Assembly: GCA_935421135.1 (NCBI GenBank)
Contig: OW285195.1
Span: forward strand, 12,678,391 to 12,742,390
Length of the DNA: 64,000 nucleotides
Direction: 5' to 3'
DNA from: Bugulina stolonifera
Lineage: Eukaryota > Bryozoa > Gymnolaemata > Cheilostomatida > Bugulidae
Positions 22,711 through 33,500 of the stretch are shown here, in pieces. Both the position numbers and the translations under genes were made by a program. Each line of letters starts with the position of its first letter. The stretch's first letter is position 1. Under the pieces are notes generated by a model, which searched no databases, was not told the DNA's origin, and worked only from the letters and a program-made list of their open reading frames with translations.

Positions 22711-25700
22711 TTATATCACAGTTTCATAATCACCAGCGTCATGAGATGCTGCCTGATAACGATTGTTGTATGAAATAGTTTCCACTGAGGTCATCTCTAA
22801 ATTATTACTGCATGCGTCGCGGAGGTTGGTGTAGGTCTGATCTTCTGTATCTGTATTTAGAGCCTTCCGAGCACTACAATCAACCAATAGGAATGAGTGG
22901 ATGCAGCTTCAAAGCGTTGGTCTATACACATATTCACCAGGTACGTTTAACAAGCTTATGCAAAGTTTGTAGTCCAAGTGAAACATGATATGCCAGGGGC
23001 GGCAGAGAGATGAAGGCTATCAAATGGGATAGGTATATTATTAGCAACTGAGACCAATAATACTAAAGTTTAGTGATCAATCATATATTTACTCAATAAA
23101 TGATGTTTGAATTTAATTAACATTTAATCTGGGTCTAAGTAAGACGCAACAGGTCTTCCTTTCACCCACGTTAACTGAGACTCTAGTTATTTGGCTCAAT
23201 GATAACACTAGTTGCTGACACAACAGCAGTTGCCTAGCCTTTAATTTCAAGTCACTACAAGCTATGTGGAAAAACTAAGTTGAAGAGAAGACAACTCCAA
23301 TTACTTGCTGGATAAACATACCGTTTGGACTTGATGTAGTAGAGGGAGGCAACTGCTACCAACACAATGAAAGCCACAACACCAATGATCACTCCAGCTG
23401 CAGAATACACATAGACATGTTATATAAGTATAATATCGAGTAATTAAAGGGCTTCAAGAATAATATGAATCACTATATGTTAACGCATTGCATAAAGTGC
23501 TTTAAGATGCGATGAGATGCTAATGAGGCCACATGGGACAACTTAAAGGGATGTGGAAAGTTAGTAACATTTCTCAGAAGAAGTTTAACACTCTTGCTGC
23601 AACTCATAATGGATGGAGACCTAGTAATGGGAATGAAACAGGGTCAAGTTGTTTGACAATTGTAGGTTATACGCATGTAGATGTAGACAAGTCCATCCAA
23701 GAGGTACTATACTGTACAATGAATAGTAAATGTTACGGTATCAACTTTGTTACAGCTTTGGACATAAATTTTACCTATGATTCCTGATGCTGCTGGTATT
23801 CTTACAGAAGTTGTCCCATCTTGAAGGAAATTTCCTGAGGCTATCAGAAATATAAAATAAAAATGAATACTGAGTGCACTGTTGATTAAATCCTAGCAAT
23901 TGATATAAAGGTGAAACAACCAAACTTTCTAAAGAGGTTGCTTTATCTACAGATCTACTAAGATACTTATAGACGTACTCTTTGTAAGGGCGACAACTTC
24001 TGTTGTAGACTCTGTAGACATCCACCTAGTACTAGACCATACAACAGAAGAAGCACTTGCCACTGTCGGAGCACGAGGAGTAGTAATACGTTTAGTAGGT
24101 AACAAGCCGGGTGTATCGGTAGAATACGGAAGAGTAGTAGTGTGGAATTCCAATGTAATGTCATCATTTGAATCACTCATTGTAGATACACTGCTAGGTA
24201 AGTCTTCATATTCGGTGGATGCGTATTCGTTGTCATTTATCGTCGAGAGAGGGACCGATGGTTGATCAGTGATAATGATTGCAGAGATAGTAGGAGAAAA
24301 TTTATTAGCGTCTTCCTTGGAAGATAGTGGTAGGGGAAGGGAGGTACTGGCAACTGAGTCATCATTTTTTGTGGTAGGTATAGGTAGAGATATGGGAGCA
24401 CTAGTAAATGAGTCATCGCTTTCTGTGGTAAATATAGGTGGAGACATGGGAGCACTAGTGAATGAGTCATCGCTTTCTGTGGTAGATATCGGTGGAGACA
24501 TGGGAGCACTAGTGAACGAGTCATCACTTTCTGTGGTAGATATTGGTAGAGACATGGGAGCACTAGTAAATGAGTCATCACTTTCTGCAGTAGATATAAC
24601 TGGAGACATGGGAGCACTAGTGAATGAGTCATCGCTTTCTGTGGTAGATATTGGTGGAGACATGGGAGCACTGGTGAACGAGTCATCACTTTCTGTGGTA
24701 GTTATAGGTGAAGACATGGGAGCACTAGTAAATGAGTCATCGCTTTCTGCGGTAGATATAACTGGAGACATGGGAGTACTAGTGAATGGGTCATCGCTTT
24801 CTGTGGTAGACATAGGTAGAGACATGGGAGCACTAGTAAATGAGTCATCACTTTCTGTGGTAGATATAACTGGAGACATGGCAGTACTAGTGAATGGGTC
24901 ATCGCTTTCTGTGGTAGATGTAGGTGGAGACATAGGAGTACTAGTGAATGGGTCATCGCTTTCTGTTGTAGATATAGGTGGAGACATGAGAGTACTACTA
25001 GTGAATGGGTCATCGTTTTCTGTGGTAGATATAGGTAGAGACATGGGAGCACTAGTAAATGAGTCATCACTTTCTGCGGTAGATATAACTGGAGACATGG
25101 GGGTACTAGTGAATGGGTCATCGTTTTCGGTGGTAGATATAGGTGGAGACATAGGAGCTCTGGTGAATGAGTCATCACTTTCTGCAGTAGATATAACTGG
25201 AGACATGGGAGTACTAATGAATGAGTCATCGTTTTCTGTGGTCGATATAGGTGGAGACATAGGAGCACTAGTGAATGAGTCATCACTTTCTATGGTAGAT
25301 ATAGGTGAAGACATGGGAGTACTAGTGAATGAGTCATCACTTTCTATGGTAGATATAGGTGAAGACATGGGAGTACTAGTGAATGAGTCATCGCTTTCTG
25401 TGGTAGACATAGGTGAAGGCACGGCAGCACTGGAGAATGAGTCATCACTTTCTGTGGTAGATAGAAATGGAGGTGTGGGAGTAATAGCGACTGACTCATC
25501 ACTTTCAATGGTTGACGTAGAAGGAGGTGTTGACCCAATATGTATGGTAGATACAATAAGCCTACTAGTAAATGCATCATCACTTTCTGTGGTAGATATC
25601 AATTGGACAGCTTCATCCGCTGTGAGAGCATCATCTGTGAAACAAATACGGAAATCAACCGTGTTCTAATTGGGACAGAGGAATCATGAATGGGATGTGC

Positions 25701-25933
25701 CTATCAGATTAGTAGATTAAGATAAATAATGAAATTATACTGGTAAGGCCATAATATACTGTATTATGTACATGTATATTTTGTATAACACATTTATGAC
25801 ACCACGTTTATATACACAGTCACACTAATAGATTGCCTGGTAGTAAAAACTTGCCTGGGGTTACTGCTAGCACCGTTCCATGGAGAAATAGAATCAGCAG
25901 AAAACATTTTTGATTTCTACAGGTATGCATCAT
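22711..25933 (-). CDS. R3: mucin-like type I membrane protein with short tyrosine tail
   Basis: Five exons join in phase to 677 residues: 25855-25933, 23979-25634, 23775-23834, 23322-23397 and 22711-22873. The first encodes a signal peptide (CFLLILFLHGTVLA). It ends at a GC donor (G|GCAAGT), the usual non-canonical type. The 1656-base second exon encodes about 23 units of 18 residues, near STTESDDSFTSAPMSPPI. They are rich in Ser/Thr/Pro and acidic residues and lack Cys, so a heavily O-glycosylated stalk is likely. A transmembrane helix follows (GVVAFIVLVAVASLYYIK), then a 50-residue tail with YTNL and a C-terminal DYETVI. The last residues fit a class I PDZ ligand (T-V-I) overlapping the YETV tyrosine site. 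Repeat number is probably polymorphic. Phase-1 ectodomain exons and the phase-2 transmembrane exit match R1 and R2. Confidence 0.75.
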
Positions 25934-28063
25934 TATGACAGCGGACAGCCGTTCCACATAGTATATGTAGGTTAAGAACCTTTAACTAGCATCTGGCGAA
26001 CAGGATTCTTCCTCTGTTAACATCCCTTTATAAGAGTGAAGACACAACATGCAGATGTTAAATGGGATGCTCTTTATACATGTGTATGCTGCATCCGATG
26101 GATGCCGCATGAAACTCAAGCCAGTGTGATATAATATCTTACTTAACCTTACTTGTGCTTTACAGCATATTACTAGAAAGATGTGCATTTACAATCCAAG
26201 AGCTTACCTTTTTGCTTTCAATCTATCTTATGTAGATGGCGGCGTGTAGAAAACAAGGTGCGCTAACTCACTTTCTGTGCGAATGATGGAAGCACAGTGA
26301 CCACTAGATCCTGTATACTAGACAGGTGCCCTCTGCTATCTGTTATACATGTATATAACACACCTGTAATACATGTACCAGTACTTATGCATTCTAATAT
26401 TTGGGAACAAATCAATAATCATCTGCTTTTTAGTTGTACGAAAACAAAGATGGTTCACTTGTACAATAGATTATGGATACTGAATAGAACTCAGCACTTG
26501 TACAAATGATTGGATATAGCCTCTAATTAGATTCACAATGCCGTTTGATTGTTGTGGGTTTATTTGTTTGTTTGGTTATGATGTTGAATTACAAAAACCA
26601 TGTGTGAAAAGGGGCAACTGCACGCTAGTAAATGATGATAATATAAAGTATTCAACTGCAAAAACACTGGGAAAGAAGAGAGGGCAGCTTTCAATTGCCT
26701 TCGACAGAGAATGTAATTGATGGTAATATTATTACAGCACAATCTATAAAATAGCAGCCAATCAGGCTTACCAAGTCTCCCTGATGCCACAGAAGACTCC
26801 CTGATTTTCGACTCAAATTTTGGTACCCCACCCAAAATGGACACCCCCCCCCACCCAAGTGCTGAATCTCCCTGATTTTCATCAGTCGAAGTTGGCAAGC
26901 CTGCACCCAATCAATTGTCCTCATGGACATTCTAAGCGTACTATTGGACAAATTGGAAATTGCTTTCTCTCAATTTCTGAGAGAGAGGGCAACTTCTAAT
27001 TATTGTCAAAAGCTTATCAGTGCGATTTGATTTATAATCCTACATGCGATTGGAATTGTCCCCTTTAGGGAACAGAGAGAAGGTGATTCCAAACACTATT
27101 TAATCTTCTAGTTGAACTTGATATTCTGTTAACATGTAGGCTGTACATTTTACATGTATAATCGGTAGCATTTTTACATCTACATGTAGTTTCTATACTA
27201 TACATGCACTGCATATCAACAACAACCAAGTAATTGTTGTACTGTCTATCTTATATTTAAATTATACAAAATGGAGAAAACACAAGGATTATGAACTCCG
27301 AACATGTTTATATGTTAAACTTGAATTTTTCAAAAGCAAATTGAATATAAGATTATGCATATGAGAAATATCACTGAAGCCTGAACAATCAGCTTGCTTT
27401 TTCATATTTAAATCCCAAACTGATATCCAATGATAAACTGACATAGATTGAAGCACGGGCCAGCGGATTTAATTAGAGACGCGGCTTCCATGGAGATTAC
27501 GTCACCCCAGGAGACACAACTCACCACAAACAAGTACTTTGATTTAGCACAGAACGGAGAGATGTGTGAGCGACTCTGTAAATATTTTGTCTCTCCACAA
27601 ACACCACACCGTTCCATATTCCTCCAGTGCATTCAGTAAATCTACAAATGCAACCAACTCTCAGTAATTATCAACCACCTGCCTCCTGGTGTCATCAGTT
27701 AGATAGTTAGGAAACAGCCTGACTCAAGCTAGGCAATCTGAATATTTACTTACTCTAAAAGAGATGTTAATCTCCCAGACTGTGACTCCAGACTTCCTGT
27801 TCTCAGGTCATCAGCCATTCACTGTGGATCACTTCACATCTCTACACTGCTAGCTGTGTTTCTTCCAAATGGCACCTAGAAGAGTGTATCGGGTGATTTA
27901 ATTGGTTGTACAGAATTAATTAGACAGTACTGGGTGAACGGATAGTAATATAATACTTATATATCAATAGAACTATTAATATAGTAGAACCGGTAAGATT
28001 ACTCCCTGACACACCCCTTTCACATAATAATCAGACCTATAAATTTGAAATATGCAGGAGACC
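25934..28063. other. Intergenic region upstream of R3
   Basis: Apart from the MITE at 26763-26903 and a GAGAGAGGGCAACTTCTAAT repeat near 26980, nothing with coding character is supported. A frame at 27448-27639 (+) has no supporting features. Confidence 0.45.
26763..26903. mobile_element. Short hAT-type MITE, 141 bp
   Basis: CAGGCTTACCAA at the left pairs with TTGGCAAGCCTG at the right. The 8-bp flanks CAGCCAAT and CACCCAAT differ at one base. The CAGG terminus and 8-bp duplication fit hAT. Confidence 0.75.
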
Positions 28064-28612
28064 TTAGTTAATAGTATAGCATGTATAGGGGTTGACAACA
28101 GTATAGCATGTGTAGGGGTTGACTACAGTATAGCATGTATAGGGGTTGACAACAGTATAGCATGTGTAGGGGTTGACTACAGCATAGCATGTGTAGGGGT
28201 TGACAACAGTATAGCATGTGTAGGGGTTGACAACAGTATAGCATGTGTAGGGGTTGACTACAGTATAGCATGTGTAGGGGTTGACTACAGTATAGCATGT
28301 GTAGGGGTTGACTACAGTATAGCATGTGTAGGGGTTGACTACAGTATAGCATGTGTAGGGGTTGACTACAGTATAGCATGTGTAGGGGTTGACTACAGTA
28401 TAGCATGTGTAGGGGTTGACTACAGTATAGCATGTGTAGGGGTTGACTACAGTATAGCATGTGTAGGGGTTGACTACAGTATAGCATGTGTAGGGGTTGA
28501 CTACAGTATAGCATGGCTGTGAATCGACACCTTCACAACACAGCAGACCACTGCAAACACTAGCTGTGGACAAAAATGATAAGATAATGATATATAACTT
28601 CCATACCTGCAT
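28064..28612 (-). CDS. Putative secreted protein of sixteen 9-residue repeats (27-bp minisatellite)
   Basis: The 182-residue frame starts with a good signal peptide (MQVWKLYIIILSFLSTASV, cleavage near CSG). A short cysteine-bearing linker (LLCCEGVDSQP) follows, then 16 tandem copies of CYTVVNPYT, and a stop directly after the array. One Cys every nine residues would suit a disulfide-linked extracellular coat. Caution: a 27-bp period keeps all frames on both strands open, so openness is not evidence. The in-frame signal peptide is the only real support. CAG|GTATGG just after the ATG could also be a splice donor. It lies upstream of R3 on the same strand and could belong to that cluster. Confidence 0.4.
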   Translation of the reverse strand: MQVWKLYIIILSFLSTASVCSGLLCCEGVDSQPCYTVVNPYTCYTVVNPYTCYTVVNPYTCYTVVNPYTCYTVVNPYTCYTVVNPYTCYTVVNPYTCYTVVNPYTCYTVVNPYTCYTVVNPYTCYTVVNPYTCYTVVNPYTCYAVVNPYTCYTVVNPYTCYTVVNPYTCYTVVNPYTCYTIN

Positions 28613-30298
28613 AGAAAACCTTTTCTCTCTTCAAACCACGAGGGCATCACCGTTAACTACTAGACAGCCATATTGTATATCAGCCTGTAGGAGTATAGCA
28701 AACAACATAATATAGGCATCATCGGTTATTTTGCAAGATTACCGTATAGAGGGGAGTGTATGACACTTTCATAATCATGAAATAATGTGCCCTTGTTGAA
28801 GGAGGAGGTACATAGCCTTATGACCTTTGAGGCAGATATGGATATACATTTTACATGCATGTAAATAAAAGGGCGTGGTCAAACACAATTATTCATGACA
28901 TAATAAACATCACATGTATTGGGTGTCGGATGAAACATTCTATACATTGCAGGTCTCTGAACATGGTTCAGAATGAGAGGTTAAATTGTTTGCCCACTTC
29001 AACACACAGTCACAACGTGCAACAACTATGAACCAAACATATAACTACATAACAGTTCAACTCTGGACAGGAGACACTGGCTTTACATGACTATGCATAA
29101 AAATTTTGAAGTTGTCCCCTCTTCTGCTATTTTGGGACAAGGGAAGACAACCCAGGGTATGACAAATATAGAATGTATTAAAAAGTAGGAGTAATATAAA
29201 ACCAGTGATAACCACTCACAACACCAACTAGCTAGACAGCATAGTATATCCAGGCACCTCACCTTTCTGCAGCAACATACAGTACATCAGCCATCACAGG
29301 TGTTGGCTCAGGCAAACAAATTCTTCTCTCTTTGCCCAAGAAGGCAGCACAGGGCATACATACCAGACTAGTTCTTTATTCCAATCATATACAGGTACAT
29401 CTCAACAAACGTCAGTCCCAAACACCATTTCCCATAATCCACAGTACACCTTTCCCATAATCCACGGTGACATATAAGAGTTGAGTCATCAGGCATCAAG
29501 AGGCTCATTATTCCCAACACAGTCTAACAATGTTACCACTGCTACCACACACCTCTTTTCCACATTCAACCAACAGGGAATGATAGCAGATGAGACAACC
29601 TGACGAACTGATACTGTAGGTGTAGATAAAGAATAATAACTTATAGCTCTAGAAATTTACTGAAAACAACTTGCGATCTCATAAACTTCCAGGTACAGAG
29701 CAGGTAATTTTTACACTAAATTGCACAAGAATGTCTTCTGCTCTGATTCTAGGGTAAAATGTAAAGAAAAAGATATGCATTAATTTAAATTCTAATCAAA
29801 CGACCAGTTTATAAGATTTGTACACAGTGGACTTTGAAGGAATGGGAACAGAAATACTTAGTAGAGAGAACCCAGTATACTATACAAGGTGCTATGTGTA
29901 GACTATACATGACATTTAGCTTAGCTAATTTGTAAGGTGGTGTGTGTGGAGCATAGATTAGCAGTTAGGGTGGTAGTGCATAACTTAGTATAAGGTTGTT
30001 AGTACGAGCTATTTGTCTGTATAACTTATATACCCTAAAGAAGAGCTGCAATACCTTATTGACGACAGTTTAGCAAATTGTTTGTTGAACGAAGGCAGAT
30101 AAAATTACTCTTTTCAGAGCATTCTAAGAGAGAAAAAACAACTTATTCTGGCACCATTAGATCGACATGCACTTTTCAGACATACTGACAGACAATATCA
30201 TTGTACAGACAACTTCAAGTAAGATGAGGGCAGGCAACTCCCAATTCCACCAGTTATGAGACACACCAATACCAGATCACATCCATAGGTGACATGTT
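28613..30298. other. Intergenic region downstream of TARDBP
   Basis: No exon supported. It contains a short tandem repeat of TTTCCCATAATCCAC near 29426-29468 and degenerate copies of the GGACAACTTC repeat. Confidence 0.5.
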
Positions 30299-30304
30299 TT
30301 TATT
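30299..30304 (-). terminator. Poly(A) signal of TARDBP
   Basis: AATAAA on the minus strand, about 285 bases after the TARDBP stop codon. Confidence 0.5.
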
Positions 30305-30588
30305 TATGGTTTTAACGCAGTAACTACATTATATACATACACGTAACTAATCATATACAGTATGAAAGGTTTCATAAATAATTCGGTGAAATAATAAACA
30401 AATAATAGCAGGTAGTACACATCTGCACGCCCATTTGCATACACAGTTTGCTCATACAGTTCACTGTCCGGCATACATCCAGGTATTTAACACAAAGTAG
30501 TATGTACAGTTCTCCCTGGCACACATACATGTACTGCAGTCATTCCAATCAGTAAATACAAGGTCACTGGTCACTGGGTAATAAGCAT

Positions 30589-33500
30589 TCACATGTAGGA
30601 ATTCATTGGTTCTGACTGTTTGCTCCCTTGCTGTGACCAGCCAGCCGTTCCCTTCTGGTCCTTATTATCTCCTGAACCAGAATTACTCCCCCACCCTCCG
30701 GTGCCACTACTGGCACCCCCACTATTCTGATTATAACCCCCATTGTAGCCCTGATTATACCCACCACTATAACCACCAAAGTTCCCTCCATTCTGGTTAT
30801 TGTAGCCAGATGGTGGTCCATTGTTACCCTGGAACCCTCCCATGCCCCCGTTCATCATATTCCCCATGGGGAACATTCCCTGACTGGCCGCTAATGCTGC
30901 AAACATGGCCTGCGACATGGGGAAGTTGTTCATGTTAAATCCGCCACCGCCACCCATATTATTGGGCATGTTACCTTGCTGCATCTGACCTTGTGGCACC
31001 ATAGGGCCCTGCATCTGCTGATTGCCTCTGTTTGGTGAAGAAGAACGTCCTCCTCCTCCGCCGCCGTAGTTTCTGCCTCCCCGATAGTCGTCTCCCCCTC
31101 GGTTACGGAAACTGTCCTTGGGGTCTGCAGAGCTACAACAACACATTTTACATTCTGTATTATATAAATATGGCTGACACTAGACTACATCGAATATGAC
31201 AAGCACTCTATACCTTAATATGTCTTTAATTTAGGTGGATAGTTTGCCAAGTCTGAACATTTAATGCCGACAAGCTTCCCAGCTCTCACCAAACAGTACT
31301 GATACTTTGTAATGCATCAATATAAAGTGGTGCACCTAGTTTGAGCCACAAGTAATACACTTCAATCTGTTTAGCTGTAACACTGCAAAGCTTGTATTCG
31401 TACCTAAGTTCCTCAATTAGATTGTCTGAGCATAGTGAAGCACCGATAAGTCGAAACAATACATAACTACTCCACTACGTGTTGCCATGACCTAAAACTG
31501 CTGTAAATGTAGGTCAGATTTCACACAAGTGGACTCTAGTCATTAGGTCAGATTTTCCAACAATATTATTGGCTACAATGTTATTGGTAGCCTTGCATGG
31601 AAGATGTAAAACTAATGATATGATCATTACCTTATATGGGCACTGGCATTGTTGATAATAATATGATCATTACCTTATATGGACACTGGCGTTGTTGATA
31701 ATATGATCCTGTCCACAGAGGTTAGCTGCAACGCTGGGACTGGAAAATGTGACAAAAGCAAATGCTCTGAATGGTTTTGGTATGTAGACATCCACTACCT
31801 GTATAAACAGAACATAAGTCATCACCATGACAACCTGCATAAACACCGGGACTAAGTACACCTACACGGAGAACAAGAGTAACAACTACGAATAATAAAT
31901 GTTAGTCATGGTGTCATAAGATTTGATAGCAGTAGGAGAAGAGTCGATACATGGCTGACATACTTTGCATATCCATCAAATCACTGACAAATTTTTAGTC
32001 ACATTTGTTCAGGAACACACAGGATCCTATGCGTGTAGTATGATATTATAAACTTATAGGGTGGGTACACACAAGTGTTTGGCCTAATGAGTACAACACA
32101 ACTTACGTCACCAAATTTGGAAAAATAATCTCGAAGATCTTCTTGGGTGACGTCCTCTGTGCATCGTCCAACGAATATTTTTCTGTTGAGAATATCTGAG
32201 TCGGCTGAAGCCTGAAACGAATCACAAGCAGGTAATACAGTGTGAGAGTGCAATGGTATGCTTGGGTAGGAGTAACAGAGGAGCATCAAGTGTGTAATAA
32301 ATATACGTTTTGTCACTCAGCTCTCGGTAGAGTATGTCAGTAACATCGACAGTTATATAATAGTAGGACTTACTCTATTAGCATTAGAGTTGGGTAGCTT
32401 AACCTCACACCACCTGCCGCAGATCATATGCCTCTGGGATAGAATCTTAATCTGTGCTTCATACTCGGCAACTCGTACAAAACCAAATCCCTTTGACTTC
32501 TGTGTGCCGTGGTCTCTCTTGATCTGCAATCGAGAGAGATGATATTAATTCAGTGAATCGACTAGTAAACTAATTGCAAGAACACTCATCTAGCATTTTC
32601 TGTGACATTTGTGATAGTTTAACACTTTTAGTAAATCAAATTTAAAATCGTTCAACGAGGAAACGAAGCTATATTCGAATAGAATGATGATTGAGGGCTG
32701 ATTGACTATGTGTGCAGACCCAAGAGTCAAGGTTGAAGTTCTGTGCCCTCCTATCCGTGAGCGAGTAGCCCTTTCACTTATAGAGCCCAGCCACTCGACA
32801 AAGCTAAGAATATAATGGTACGCTGATATGGTGACCAAGTTAACAAGAGTAGGAGTTCATAGGGTAGCCGACAGTTACCACGGTGATCTAAGGCGGGTAA
32901 GAATGGAGACGTTACGCAGTCGTATAAGGCACAGAGACACGTACCTGGGTCATGAGCACTGTACCAAAGGTAGAGAAGTACTCTGTAATATCCGACTCCT
33001 CGGCTGTGTATGCTAATCCAAGCAGAACCAAGTCTGTGGTCTTTGGACTTTCACTCATCTCCGATGCTTGTCTCTTTATCTTGGCATTGGAAGAGGCCCC
33101 GTCAGGTTCCCCCTTCCTCTTCCCCTCTGTAATATGTAGTATTACAGGAATATAAGTAATGCAGTTAGATAACAAAATCTAACTAATGCAGTAAATAACA
33201 CAGTATAATAACACAGTAATACAAGAGTGTTATAGAGTAATACAGCACCCTAGAATGAAGCAAGGCACATGGAAAAAACAGGCTATATTGAATTTAATGA
33301 AAGGGTTATATAGGCCATACATAAAATAGACCTAGCTCTATAGTAAGAGAGCAAAGTTCTAAGGTTATATTACACCTCATATCCGCCTAATAGAATTCGA
33401 ATACGTTAGGCCTACATTGGCGGAGATTATTAAGATGGCCTAGCTACTGTAACACAGTAGGTTAGTACTACTACCTACCTGAGTGACCTTTGGGGTAAAC

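Noticed and set aside
24269..25669. 466-residue plus-strand ORF opposite R3
   Set aside because: It is a by-product of the 54-bp repeat, which keeps several frames open. The minus frame joins cleanly to signal-peptide, transmembrane and tail exons; the plus frame joins to nothing.
28064..28515. CRISPR-like array of 27-bp units
   Set aside because: The units are directly adjacent with no variable spacers, and the context is eukaryotic; it is a minisatellite.
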